Below are positions 16,867 through 26,545 of a stretch of DNA of 64,000 bases, piece after piece; the first letter of the stretch is position 1, and every line of letters begins with the position of its first letter. A program made the position numbers and the translations under genes. The notes below the pieces were generated by a model. It had not been told where the DNA came from. It did no database searches and was given only the letters and a program-made list of their open reading frames with translations. The stretch spans positions 62,001 to 126,000 of the forward strand of contig JADKDT010000005.1 of NCBI GenBank assembly GCA_016714465.1, in the 5' to 3' direction. This DNA is from Candidatus Brachythrix odensensis. GTDB lineage: Bacteria > Chloroflexota > Anaerolineae > J036 > Brachytrichaceae.

Positions 16867-18321
16867 ATGGAAGAAAGTATTCGAGTAGCAGCACCCGCCT
16901 TGCCGTCCGGCGCCGGACGGCGTCGTGCGTGGCTGGCCGTGCCAATCATCCTCGGGCTTCTGAGCCTCCTAACGGCGGGCTATTTCAGCACGCTCACCCC
17001 GGCTCAGATTGTGGACGGCGAGCGCATCCTGCCGATCAGCACGCACCAAACCACGGTTGGCGCCGCGCTTCGAGAGGCGGGGATCACCCTCCTTGCCGAA
17101 GATGTTGTGTCGCCGGGCCTCGAATCCGTCCTCAACCGAAACGACGCGATCGTCATCAAACGCGCCCTCACCACCCGGGTTGTCCTTGAGAACCAAGAGC
17201 CCCGGCTCGTGCGGACCCAAAGCCGCTCAGCGCGTCAGGTGCTGGCCAAACTCGGGGTGAACGTCGGCAATTTCGATCTCGTCACCGTGGACGGCAGTTT
17301 TAGCGAAGCGCTGCCCGATCAAGCGGCAGGAAAATCCGCCGGTGTGATCTCTGAAATTCGATATCGCCCGGCAATGACCCTGAAGATCAGCGACCAGGGC
17401 CAGAACGTCACCCTGCAGACGACCGGCGCCACGGTCGGCGAGGCCCTGATGCAGGCCGGGCGCACTCCATATCTGGCCGATCGCATCACACCGCCCGTTG
17501 GCGCACCGATCGAAAACGGGATGGCCGTGACGGTTGTCCGCGCCAAACCCGTCAATGTCGTCGTCGACGGCCGGCGGCTGCGGACAAGAACCCACAGCGC
17601 GACCGTCGGCGATGTGTTGACCGAGCTCAATGTCGTGCTCTACGACCAGGACTTTGCCCGTCCGGCGCTTGGGACCCCGATCGCCGACGACATGGAAATC
17701 CGAGTCGTGCGGGTCAAACGCGAGCTTGTCATCGTCCAGGACATCATCCCCTTTGACACGCGTTACCAACCGGATGGCAACCTTGAACTCGACAATACGA
17801 TCGTGGGCCAGGAAGGCGCGCCTGGGGTCAGGGAGAAACGCACCCTTCTCACCCTCGAGGATGGCGCCGAGGTCAAGCGCGAGCTGGTGGCCGACTTCAT
17901 CGCCCGCGAAGTGCAGCCGCGCATCTACAAGTACGGCACGAAGATCGTCATTCGCAATGTGGACACGCCGAATGGGCCAGTCCAGTACTGGCGCACGATC
18001 CGAATGTGGGCGACGTCCTACTCGGCCAGCACCGCCGGCACATCCCGGACGGCCCGAAACTACGGCATCGTACGGTGCGGCATTCCGATGCGCCGTGGCA
18101 TCGTCGCGGTCGACCCTGCCGTCATTCCCTTGCGCACCTACGTCTATGTCGAAGGATATGGCGAGGGCTACGCCTGCGACACGGGCGGCGCCATCCAGAA
18201 CAAACGGATCGACCTCGGGTATGACGACGACAATCTCAAGTTGTGGCGCGGCTGGGTGACGGTCTACCAACTTGCGCCGCCACCGGCCAAGATTCAGTAC
18301 ATCCTCGATCCGGAGCAATAG
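16867..18321 (+). CDS. G5/3D-domain cell-wall protein (YabE-like)
   Basis: 484 aa. One N-terminal transmembrane or signal segment (about residues 19-40), three DUF348 (ubiquitin-like) repeats marked by TTVGAALREAG, ATVGEALMQAG and ATVGDVLTELN, a G5 domain (about 290-362, VKRELVIVQDIIPF to VKRELVADF), and a C-terminal 3D domain with ACDTGGAI and KRIDLGYDDDN. These are the Asp residues of the catalytic double-psi barrel shared with lytic transglycosylases. It is predicted to cleave peptidoglycan outside the membrane. ATG 16867 is preferred because GAGGGG stands 6 nt before it. It is followed after 4 nt by rsmA, an arrangement also seen with yabE and ksgA in Firmicutes. Confidence 0.88.
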   Translation: MEESIRVAAPALPSGAGRRRAWLAVPIILGLLSLLTAGYFSTLTPAQIVDGERILPISTHQTTVGAALREAGITLLAEDVVSPGLESVLNRNDAIVIKRALTTRVVLENQEPRLVRTQSRSARQVLAKLGVNVGNFDLVTVDGSFSEALPDQAAGKSAGVISEIRYRPAMTLKISDQGQNVTLQTTGATVGEALMQAGRTPYLADRITPPVGAPIENGMAVTVVRAKPVNVVVDGRRLRTRTHSATVGDVLTELNVVLYDQDFARPALGTPIADDMEIRVVRVKRELVIVQDIIPFDTRYQPDGNLELDNTIVGQEGAPGVREKRTLLTLEDGAEVKRELVADFIAREVQPRIYKYGTKIVIRNVDTPNGPVQYWRTIRMWATSYSASTAGTSRTARNYGIVRCGIPMRRGIVAVDPAVIPLRTYVYVEGYGEGYACDTGGAIQNKRIDLGYDDDNLKLWRGWVTVYQLAPPPAKIQYILDPEQ

Positions 18322-18325
18322 CGGC

Positions 18326-19178
18326 ATGGAAATCGTCAGTCGCAATCAACTTCAGAACCTCGGGATCGAGCCCAAGAAAAGCCTGGGACAAAACTTCCTG
18401 GTCGATGCGGCTGCCGCGGAACGGATTGTCGACGCCGTTGGCATCGAAACGAATGATCTCGTCTTCGAGATCGGGCCAGGCACCGGGGCGCTAACGCGCG
18501 CGCTGGTGAAGCAAGCCGGCCAGGTGATCGCGATTGAACTGGATCCACGTCTGGTCGAAACCCTGCGCGAGATCTTCAAGCGCGCGCCCAACCTGACGGT
18601 GGTTCACACGGACGCGCTCGAAGCAGATTACGCGGCGCTGGCCGCCGCGCACGCGCCCACGAACACGGGGATCCGCTTTGTGGGCAACCTGCCGCACCAT
18701 TACCTCGGCGATTGTGCGAAAGATCCTGGAAAGCGGGCTGGCGTGGGAAAGCGTCGTTGTCACTGTGCAACTCGAGGTCGCCCAGCGCATGGTGGCTGGG
18801 CCCGGCGACATGGGCCTGCTGTCGGTGGCCACCCAGCTCTACAGCAAGGCCGAAATGCTGATGCGCCTGGCCGCCGGCGCTTTCTATCCCCAGCCTGGGA
18901 TCGACTCGGCGGTGGTCCGGCTCACCCCGCACCCCGCGCCGCTATTTGACCAACCCGAGATCCTGTTCAAGCTGGCCCGGGCCGGTTTCAGCCAACGCCG
19001 CAAACAGCTTATCAACACGCTGTCCACCGGGGTCGGGCTGAGCAAAATCGACGCCGCCGAATTGCTGCTGAAGGCAAAAGTAGAGCCCAGCCGACGCCCG
19101 GAGACACTGACCGTTGCCGAGTGGATCAGGCTGTCGCAGGTCTATTTGGCCTTCACGCCGTCAGAAGGCGCGGGGTGA
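18326..19178 (+). CDS. rsmA: 16S rRNA dimethyladenosine transferase RsmA (KsgA), frameshifted at the catalytic motif
   Basis: The N-terminal half reads KKSLGQNFLVDAAAAERIV and FEIGPGTGALTRAL (SAM-binding motif I). At FVGNLPHHY the frame runs out of phase; the other frame continues ITSAIVRKILESGLAWESVVVTVQ and VAQRMVAGPGD to the stop at 19178. The break is at about 18698, inside the NLPYYIT motif that contacts the target adenines; a two-base loss would restore NLPHYITSAI. RsmA dimethylates A1518/A1519 of 16S rRNA. It starts 4 nt after the YabE-like gene stop, so they are co-transcribed. A true knock-out is possible, but a sequence error is more likely. Confidence 0.88.
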
Positions 19179-19187
19179 TCTCCCTGT

Positions 19188-19293
19188 CAGAATCACGGAT
19201 AACACGGAGAGGACGGATTGCACGGAAAGGCTCGTGCTCGCACACTTCAGCCACCCTGTGTCATCTGCAGCGTCCGTGTCCTCCGTGATTCTG
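19188..19293. repeat. Family-A inverted repeat element
   Basis: The left arm CAGAATCACGGATAACACGG and the right arm GTCCTCCGTGATTCTG form an imperfect stem of about 30 bp around a loop of about 45 nt. It starts 9 nt after the rsmA stop. The arm is built of repeated units like CACGGA-NNACACGGA. The following stretch to 19507 shows no gene or further structure. Confidence 0.75.
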
Positions 19294-19507
19294 CCGGAGG
19301 TGTCGCTGCGCTCGACTCCCCACCACCTTCACGCACCCCTGCCGGATGCTGCGCGTCGCTCCGTCCGTACCCGCATCCCGGACGGATGCACAGGGGTAGC
19401 CGTTGGTGACACGATGTCAGTATCTGGCCCTGAAAGGGCGGCATGGCACACGGGGACTCTCGAGCAGCCAAGTCTTCACATTCACGCAGAGGTAATGACG
19501 GGCCTGG

Positions 19508-20923
19508 TCAACAGCAACGCGCAGTCTCTGGCCTCGCCATTTCGAGCACGGGAATCGATGTCAGGGTGATCAATCCCGGCTTCGCGGACGGCGTGGCGCA
19601 GCAGCCCGTGTCGCAGCCACACGCCTCGGTTTGGGCGGCGGTGGCGCCGGCCACGGGATCGACCTCGCAACATCCACCCGCCGGCCCGGAACAAACGCCG
19701 GTCTCGGGCAGCACCAGGCGGGTGTCGAGGGCGGCCTGCATGTCTCCGGCGATCGCGGCGACGATGCTGCGGACCTGCTCGTAGCCGGTCAACATCAGAA
19801 AGGTCGGCGCGCGGCCATAGCTCTTCATCCCGGCGATGTAGAAACCGGGCTCCGCCTCATGCTTAAGTTCTGCCCAGCCATGCGGCGGGACACTTCCGCA
19901 ACTATGCAGGTTCGGGTCGATGAGCGGCGCCAGCGCGGCCGGGGCCTCGTTCCGATCGTCGAGGTTCAGGCGCAACTCGCGCAGCATCTCCAAGTTGGGG
20001 CGGAAGCCGGTGGCCGCGACGATCTCGTCGACGACGATGCGTCGGCCGTCATCGGCAACGACCTCAAGCGCGTCTGCGCGTTCGATCCGCTCAATCCGAA
20101 ATCCAGTGAGCAGGGTCAACCCACCCCGGGCAACCAGGGATCGAACGCGGTCGCCTAGTTCACCCCTGGCGCTGAGCTGATCGTCTGCCCCGCCCCCAAA
20201 CATTTGCCCGGCCTCAGACCGCCGGACCGCCCAGGCCACCTGGGTGGCAGGCACCGCCTCCGCCAACTGGATCAGAGCGAGGACCGCGTTGAAGGCACTA
20301 TGCCCGCTGCCCACAACCAGCACCCGTTTGCCGGCATAGCGAGCGCGGTCGCAGCCGGTGGCATCCGGTATGCCATACAGGATGCGCGCGTGGGCGGCGC
20401 GCTCGCCCGGTGCGGGCGTGCCACTCGCGCCAAGCGGGTTGGGCGAGGACCAGGTGCCGCTGGCGTCAATGACGGCCCGGGCCAGCAACACGCTTTCCTC
20501 GCCGGCGCTCTCAATCTGGAGGGCGAAAGGGGCGTCCTCGCGGCCGGCGCTCTTGAGCTTGTCGTAGCCCTTGCGCGAGACGCTGGTAACGCGGGTGTTC
20601 AGGCGGAGGGCAGCCTGGATGGGCCCGGTCGCCGCGAGCGGCTCAAGGTAGGCGGAGACGATCTCACCGCCGGTCGGATAGCCCTCAGGATCAGGCGCGG
20701 ACCACTGGGTCGAGGCCAGGAGGGCGCGGGCGGCATCGTCGATCAGATAACGCCACGGGCTGAAGACCTGAACGTGGGCCCACGCGCGCAGGCTGACGCC
20801 GACGGCGTTGCCGGCCTCGAGTATGACGAAGGCCTCGCCGCGGGCATGCAAGTGGGCGGCGGCGGCCAGGCCGATCGGGCCGGCGCCGATGATGGCCACG
20901 GGCAGGGATGTCGTGTTTGGCAT
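19508..20923 (-). CDS. FAD/NAD(P)-dependent flavin monooxygenase, ArsO-like, with Cys-rich tail
   Basis: 471 aa. The FAD-binding GAGPIGLAAAAHL is at the N-terminus, a second Rossmann VLVVGSGHSAFNAVL binds NADPH, and AATGFRPN is the conserved ATG motif. The sequence resembles the flavoproteins encoded beside arsR in ars loci. The last 60 residues are unusual: GVCSGPAGGCCEVD, EACGCDTGCCATPS and a terminal RCC give about ten cysteines, a likely metal(loid)-binding appendage. It is 7 nt downstream of the ArsR gene in one operon. The substrate is not known; arsenic or another thiophilic metal response is inferred from context only. Confidence 0.8.
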   Translation of the reverse strand: MPNTTSLPVAIIGAGPIGLAAAAHLHARGEAFVILEAGNAVGVSLRAWAHVQVFSPWRYLIDDAARALLASTQWSAPDPEGYPTGGEIVSAYLEPLAATGPIQAALRLNTRVTSVSRKGYDKLKSAGREDAPFALQIESAGEESVLLARAVIDASGTWSSPNPLGASGTPAPGERAAHARILYGIPDATGCDRARYAGKRVLVVGSGHSAFNAVLALIQLAEAVPATQVAWAVRRSEAGQMFGGGADDQLSARGELGDRVRSLVARGGLTLLTGFRIERIERADALEVVADDGRRIVVDEIVAATGFRPNLEMLRELRLNLDDRNEAPAALAPLIDPNLHSCGSVPPHGWAELKHEAEPGFYIAGMKSYGRAPTFLMLTGYEQVRSIVAAIAGDMQAALDTRLVLPETGVCSGPAGGCCEVDPVAGATAAQTEACGCDTGCCATPSAKPGLITLTSIPVLEMARPETARCC

Positions 20924-20930
20924 GGAACTC

Positions 20931-21266
20931 CTATCGCTTGTTGAGCGCGTGCTTTACGGTCTGGGTAACGTCTTCATCCGGGGCGAAACGGACCATGAGC
21001 TGGCCACAGCACACGCTGAGGCGCTCCTGGTTGAGCGAATAGAAGGTCTCGCGGCCCTGGTGCTCGGCGGTGACGAGCCCGGCTTCGCGCAGGATGGCCA
21101 GGTGATGGCTGACGGTGGGCTGGGCGACCCCGATCTTCGTGGTGATGTCGCCGACGGTCAGGCGCTCGCAGCAGCACAGGCTCATGATGCGCTGGCGGGT
21201 GTCGTCGGCGAGGGCCTTGGCAAAGGCGACAACGTCCACCGGGGCGGACTTCTTATAGATACTCAT
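20931..21266 (-). CDS. ArsR-family metal-sensing repressor
   Basis: 111 aa winged helix protein. ALADDTRQRIMSLCCCERLTVGD corresponds to the ArsR alpha3 region, with three adjacent cysteines in place of the classic ELCVCDL. VAQPTVSHHLAILREAGLV is the recognition helix, and VCCGQLM near the C-terminus adds two cysteines. It would repress its own operon and release on binding As(III), Sb(III) or a similar metal through the thiolates. The start codon is 9 nt after the -10 box, so translation is practically leaderless. Confidence 0.88.
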   Translation of the reverse strand: MSIYKKSAPVDVVAFAKALADDTRQRIMSLCCCERLTVGDITTKIGVAQPTVSHHLAILREAGLVTAEHQGRETFYSLNQERLSVCCGQLMVRFAPDEDVTQTVKHALNKR

Positions 21267-21275
21267 CGATGGGTT

Positions 21276-21303
21276 ATTATATAGACGTACGTCTATTTGT
21301 CAA
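21276..21303 (-). promoter_or_regulatory. arsR promoter with operator between -35 and -10
   Basis: On the minus strand: TTGACA (21303-21298), 16-bp spacer, TATAAT (21281-21276). The spacer is filled by the perfect palindrome ATAGACGTACGTCTAT (21281-21296), typical of an ArsR operator that blocks polymerase. The transcript would start 2-4 nt before the ATG. Confidence 0.88.
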
Positions 21304-21315
21304 GGCCCTTTTGTC

Positions 21316-21416
21316 TGAATCACGGCCGACACGGAGGCCGCGGATTTCACGGAACAACTCGCGCTGACCCACTTGCGCTATCCGTGTAATCTGTCCCTTC
21401 CGTGTCATCCGTGATC
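21316..21416. repeat. Family-A inverted repeat element
   Basis: TGAATCACGGCCGACACGGA at the left, CCGTGTCATCCGTGATC at the right, with further CACGGA/TCCGTG half-units between. It lies upstream of the arsR promoter and downstream of the surface-protein gene's 3' end. Confidence 0.72.
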
Positions 21417-21432
21417 GTGGTTCTGGCGCGCC

Positions 21433-24400
21433 CTACCGCAGCACCCGCGGGACAAACGTCGCCCGGGTCTCGAAGCGGGCGGCGCAGGATGTGTCCGCCG
21501 TCATCGTCACCACCCCATCGGTGCAGTCCGCGTCGCCGCTCCAGCCGGCGAATGCCCAGCCCGCCTGGGCCGCCGCCCCGAGCATGATGACCGATCCATA
21601 CGAGAATGGGTTGGCCCCCACCGTTGGCGTTACGCCAGCGCTGCCCGCGCCAGGGGTCGTCACCGTGGGCGTGCTCGCGTTGACGATGAAGGCCGTTGTC
21701 GTCATCGTCAACGTATAGGTGTTAATCCCAAACGCGGCCGTGATTGTGTGGTCGGCCGTAACGTTCGTGAATGTGTAGCCCTGCAGCGCCCCTTGTGAGA
21801 CGCCGTCCACCCCCACGTCCACGACATGGTAGCCGGTGTCTGGCGTGATTGTGAACGCCGCCATGCCCGAGTAGTTCACCGTTTGCGGCGTGCCCGGCGT
21901 GATCGACCCGTTCGCCCCCGCCGTGGGCGTGATCGTGTAGGTGTTGATCGCAAACGTGGCCGTGATCGTGTGGTCGGCCGTCACGTTGGTGAACGTGTAG
22001 ACCTGCAACTCACCCTGCGAGACGCCGTCCGCGCCCACATCCACGACGTGGTACCCCGTGTCGGGTGTGATCGCAAAGATTGCCGTCCCTCCCGTGTTCA
22101 CCGTCTGCGGCGCAACCGGCGTGATCGACCCATTCGCCCCTGCCGTCGGGGTGATCAGCCAGGCCGGCAGCTCATCGTAGCCAATGTCAAAACCCGCGCC
22201 TTGCGGGCGGACCTGCCCGTCAAAGTCGGCGTAGACGCCCGCATCGATCCCCGCATCCAGGGCCGCGCTGCCCAGGCTCAGGTGGTAGTCGGCGGCCATC
22301 GGGTTCACAAACCCGGCCGTTCCGGTGATGCCGCCCACGCTGATAACGGTCCCGCTATAGGGCGTCGTCACATTGTCAAAGAGGGTGTTCCAGTCCCCAG
22401 CCGTGATGGCGCTGGCGTCAATCCCGATGGTATGCGAGGCGATCAGGGTGTTGGTCATGAAAACCGCCGCCTGATCGTCGCCATACACGGCCGAGCCGCT
22501 CGCGATAGTCGGGCTGGCGATGGTGGTGTGGACCAGGCTCAGCGTGGCGTCCCCAACGTAGATGTCCAGTCCGCGCTTTGCGTCAGCCTGATTTGCGGCA
22601 AAGAGAGCGTTCACGACCCGTGAAGTGTTGCAGCACCGGATGGACAGCCCGCCGCCAACTTTGGCAATATTGCCGATGAACTGGGTGCCCGTCAGCTCAA
22701 GCTTGTAGTAGACATATAGACCGCCGCCCCCGCCATTGCCGCCGCTGCGATTGTCCTGGAACAGCCCGCGCTCGACCGTCGCGCCATCATCGGCAAAGAC
22801 GCCACCCCCGTCGCCGTCGCTGCTGTTGCCAATAAAGCGCGTATCGGCCAGCGTCAGCGCGCCCCTCGCGTAAAGGCCGCCGTGCTTGGTGTTCCCCCGA
22901 TTGCCGATGAACGCCCCGCCCGTCACGTTCACGATGTCGCGCGCGTTCACCCCGCCGCCCTCATTGGCGGTATTGCTGATGAACTGGGTGTCGGTCAGCG
23001 TCAGTTCGCCCTCAACATACAGCCCGCCGCCTCGCGCGGCGCTGGTGTTGCCCTGGAAGACCGCGCCGTTCAAGCTCGCCGCGTCGCCTGCGTAAGCGCC
23101 GCCCGCCCAACCCCCTTGCAGGGCGGTATTGCTCACGACCCGGGTCGCGGTCAGCGCGAGTGTGCTATTTGCATACACGCCGCCGCCGTCCTGACCCCGA
23201 TTGTTCTCGATGGCGCCGCCCACGAGCGATAGCGCGCCGGTCGCGTACAGACCCCCGCCTCCGGCTTTGGCAGTATTGTTGCTGAACGTTGTGTTCTCCG
23301 CAAACACCGCTCCCAGACCAAACACCCCGCCGCCTTGATGGCCCCCCGCCGTTCCCGTGATCGCATTCCCGCGCACGCTGAGGTCGGTCAGGGTCAGCGC
23401 GCCGCCGGCATAGATGCCCCCGCCATGCGCGGTGCCTGGTGTGCTGAGGGAACCGTTGGTGGCCGTGAATCCGCGCAGCGTGGCGGCCACAGACGCAAAG
23501 ATGACCCGTCCGCCCGCAAGCGCGTCGAGGGTGGTGGGATTTGCGACCGGAGCGTAGGTCGTCCAGTCGGTAGTGGTGTAGCCGCCCGAGAGGGTCACCG
23601 ACTTCGTGATGAGGGCCACCTGGGTCGTGCCGCCCTGGGTCTGCGCGCCTGCGCAGTAGCCTGCCACTTTCACCGTGCCGTTTGGCGCGACTGCGCCGAG
23701 GGCATCCCGGACCGCCCGCGCGTTGGCGCTGCCGAAAACGGTCGTGCCGTTGTCGGGTGTGGCGAAGCAGATATGGGCCCCAAAGGCCGCGGTGATGACA
23801 TGGTCGGCCGTCACATTGGTGAACGTGAAGCTGTCAAGCGCCCCCTGCGAAACCCCGTCCACGCCCACATCCAGCACGTCATAGTTGGCACTGGGCACGA
23901 CCGTGAATCTGACGGAAGTACCGGGCGAGACCGTCTGGGGCGTTCCCGGCATGATGGCGCCGCCGGCCCCCGCCGTCGGGGTGAGGACGTAGAAGATCGC
24001 CTCAAACGCGCCCAGGTCAACAATGCCGTTTTGCGGGCGGGCCACCCCACGCTGGTCGGTCGCGGGGCCAGGCCGTTGCTGCCCTGGTTGATCGCGGATG
24101 AACCCAGGAGCACGGCCATCGTCCATGTCGCGCCGCCGTTGTCGGCCAGCGGCTGCAGGCTGGGGTCGCCCGAGTAGCTGGCGTTGCAGCTGCCATCCTC
24201 GATCAAGGTGGTGATGGCGGTCGAACTCCCCGCAACGCAGTCGTTCGGGCCGTTGTTGGCGATGAGCGTGTTGGTGAGGTAAACCGTCCCGGATACCCAC
24301 AGCCCGCCACCCGTGCCTGCGGCGGTCCGGTTGTCCGAGAAGGTGCTGTTGAGGGCGTTGATCGTGTTGAGCGCATTCACCGCCCCGCCATCGCCGGCCG

Positions 24401-25112
24401 AGGTGTTGCTATAGAACGTGCTATTGATGAGGGTGGCCCGGCCGGCATAGACGGCACCCCCGCCGCTTGCGCCAGCGATGTTGTAGGCAAACGTGCTGTT
24501 GGCGATGGTGACGGGGCCATTGGCCGCCACCCCGCCACCCCAGCCGCTGCTGGTGAATCCGCCGTTGTTGTTGCGCAGGGTCGAGGAGTAGATGCTCACC
24601 CCCGCCGAGGAACTACTGTTCCAGATGCCGCCGCCGGGAGAGGCCGAGGAGAGGCCATTCAGGATGTTGAGGTTTTCCACCGTCAGGGCCCGATTGGTGC
24701 GGATGACGCGCCCGGCGTTGACCCCATCCAGGGTGGCGGGTTGGGTGATGGGATAAGCGCTGCTCCAGTTTGTGTCGGTATACCCGCCGCGCAGGGTGAG
24801 TGCCTTGCCGCTGATGTCGACCAGATGCCCGGCGCTGATCCCGGCGCAGTAACCGGCGACTTTGATCGTGCCGCCTGCAGCGGCCGCCGCCACGGCATCA
24901 CGAACAGCTTGAGAGTCTGCGCTGGCAAAGTCGGTGACGTTGTCGCCGGTGTACTCGGTTAAGCAGTTCTGCGGGAAAACCAGGCCATCGGGCGGGGTCG
25001 GGGCCCATACCAAGGGCGCGAAGACCGCGCCCTCCCACGCAGATACCGGGGCCGCGCTGAAGAGCGCGACAGCAAGCGCGAAAACATACCGAACGGCGAG
25101 CGTTGGGGACAT
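21433..25112 (-). CDS. Giant secreted beta-helix/InlB-repeat surface protein, frameshifted once
   Basis: About 1,226 aa if the frame is repaired. The start ATG 25112 begins a signal peptide (SPTLAVRYVFALAVALFSAAPVSA). The N-terminal part and a second part both contain AVRDA-like and VKVAGYCAG modules followed by right-handed beta-helix repeats (GGGxxA/N...NSTF, GGGLYVxGxLTLTDTQF). Three InlB-type B-repeats follow (ITPTAGANGSITPGTPQTV), and the protein ends ARFETRATFVPRVLR. The frame breaks at about 24063, where the alternative frame reads APATDQRGVARPQNGIVDLGAFEA, consistent with one lost G. Probably an adhesin or surface polymer; no catalytic motif was seen. Confidence 0.8.
21714..22143 (-). 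repeat. Two near-identical InlB-repeat DNA units (about 215 bp each)
   Basis: Adjacent units encode ITPTAGANGSITPGTPQTV and TFTNVTADHTITA-type modules with high nucleotide identity. A third, more diverged unit lies at about 23776-23990. The units are prone to recombination and to assembly collapse. Confidence 0.75.
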
Positions 25113-25245
25113 GTCTATCTCCCAGATGGCCCGCGGGTCAGGGCCGGCCACCGCGTTTGTACAACGTTGCGCGTGCTATTTCTCCCCCCGGGAGACAGCT
25201 GATACCGAGAGACTATAACGCCGAACCGATGAATGCGGGCGCGGG

Positions 25246-25421
25246 CTGAATCACCGAGCACACGGAGACTGCGGATTACGTGGATCCGCTGACGAATGAA
25301 CCTCGCGGGTAGACGCCCTCGAGTTGGGGTTGGATAGAGCTGTTGGCGCCTACCCGCGAGATTTTCCCGACGCCCAGGCGCAAATCGGTGTCATCGACTG
25401 CGTCCGTGTCATCCGTGATCC
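25246..25421. repeat. Family-A element carrying an inner CCTCGCGGGTAG hairpin
   Basis: The outer arms are CTGAATCACCGAGCACACGG and CCGTGTCATCCGTGATCC. Inside is a second inverted repeat (ACCTCGCGGGTAGACGCC at 25300 with GGCGCCTACCCGCGAG at 25345). The right arm overlaps the 3' end of the phosphatase gene and supplies its stop codon. Confidence 0.75.
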
Positions 25422-26419
25422 AGGGCGTGGATGGGCTTGAAACGATCAGACAGGCGCTCGCGGACGGAGGCCTCGAGGGTCTCGTTGCAGGCGCCCAGAA
25501 TCGCAAAGCCGATGTCGCCGTAGTCGAGGTCCTTGATCAGGGGGAAGAGGCCCTCGGACAAATTCGAAGCGACCTGCGCGCCGGCCGCCCGCACGATCGG
25601 CCACATGGCGGCCACATCCCAGACGTGGACGGACTGCTGAATAACGCCCACAACCGACCCGCGAGCGAGCATGGCCAGATCGAAACCGGTCGAACCCGAG
25701 ATGCGGGCTTTCATCGGCAGGTTGGGCTTGCCGAACTTGAGCGTGCGCGAGCAGGCCGAGAAGAGCTGGGTGGGCTGCAGGCTGTCGGCCTGCGCAGCTT
25801 TGATCGGCTCGTCGTTGAGCCAGGCCCCGGCCCCTTCGATCCCGTAGTACTGATGCCCGATCATCGGAAAATCCGCCACGCCCATGACCGGCGTGCCGTG
25901 ATGAAGAAGGCCGATGAGCACCCCCCAGGTCGGAAAGCCCCAGGTGAAATTCGAGGTGCCGTCGATGGGGTCGATCACCCACACCCACTCCTCGCCGCCG
26001 AAGACCTGGGCCTGCTCCTCCGACAGCACCCCGTGGTCCGGATAGCGCTCGCGGATGGCGTTCGAGATGTTGCGATCGGCTTCGAGGTCGAACTCGGTGA
26101 CCAGTGTGCCATCCTTCTTCAAGGTGGCGACCAGCAGCCCTTCGACCTTACGCAGGCGGATCCCCGCGTCACGGGCCAACTCACGGGCGAAGGCGAGCGC
26201 GCCAGGAGGCAGGCCGTCGGTGCCGGGCGCGGCCCCGACGATCTCGAGGGCAAAGCCGGCGGCTCGGCGCTGCTCGATGACCCGGCCCTCGTCTGCGGCG
26301 ATCTCGCGCAGGAGTTGGCGGACGGACTCCTGCTCCTCGGGCTCGAGCGCCTCCCAGGCGGCCCGGACATCGGGCGCCTCCTCGCTGAAGATGCGCTCCC
26401 AAAATAGGTCAAGGTTCAT
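25409..26419 (-). CDS. Inositol monophosphatase-family phosphatase with N-terminal extension
   Basis: 336 aa from ATG 26419. After an acidic helical extension of about 75 residues (FWERIFSEEAPDVRAAWEAL, then EEQRSV-like helices), the IMPase core shows TEFDLEADRNI, LSEEQAQVFGGEEWVWVIDPIDGTSNF (metal ligands Glu, Asp, Asp) and HVWDVAAMWPIVRAAG (third metal Asp). Members hydrolyse inositol-1-phosphate, histidinol phosphate, PAP or fructose bisphosphate; the exact one cannot be told. The C-terminal HALDHG and stop are contributed by a family-A repeat. A link to the iol module 20 kb away is only suggestive. Confidence 0.82.
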   Translation of the reverse strand: MNLDLFWERIFSEEAPDVRAAWEALEPEEQESVRQLLREIAADEGRVIEQRRAAGFALEIVGAAPGTDGLPPGALAFARELARDAGIRLRKVEGLLVATLKKDGTLVTEFDLEADRNISNAIRERYPDHGVLSEEQAQVFGGEEWVWVIDPIDGTSNFTWGFPTWGVLIGLLHHGTPVMGVADFPMIGHQYYGIEGAGAWLNDEPIKAAQADSLQPTQLFSACSRTLKFGKPNLPMKARISGSTGFDLAMLARGSVVGVIQQSVHVWDVAAMWPIVRAAGAQVASNLSEGLFPLIKDLDYGDIGFAILGACNETLEASVRERLSDRFKPIHALDHG

Positions 26420-26545
26420 GGGCTTCTTTTCGCGGCGCGATGCGGCGCCGGGGAGAGTGATTGTAAACGGCCGCAGCATCGCCGGGTGAGGGGGAGGCCG
26501 GGCACCCTCAGGTCCACGCCTCGTATCGCGCCGGCCACGAACCCC

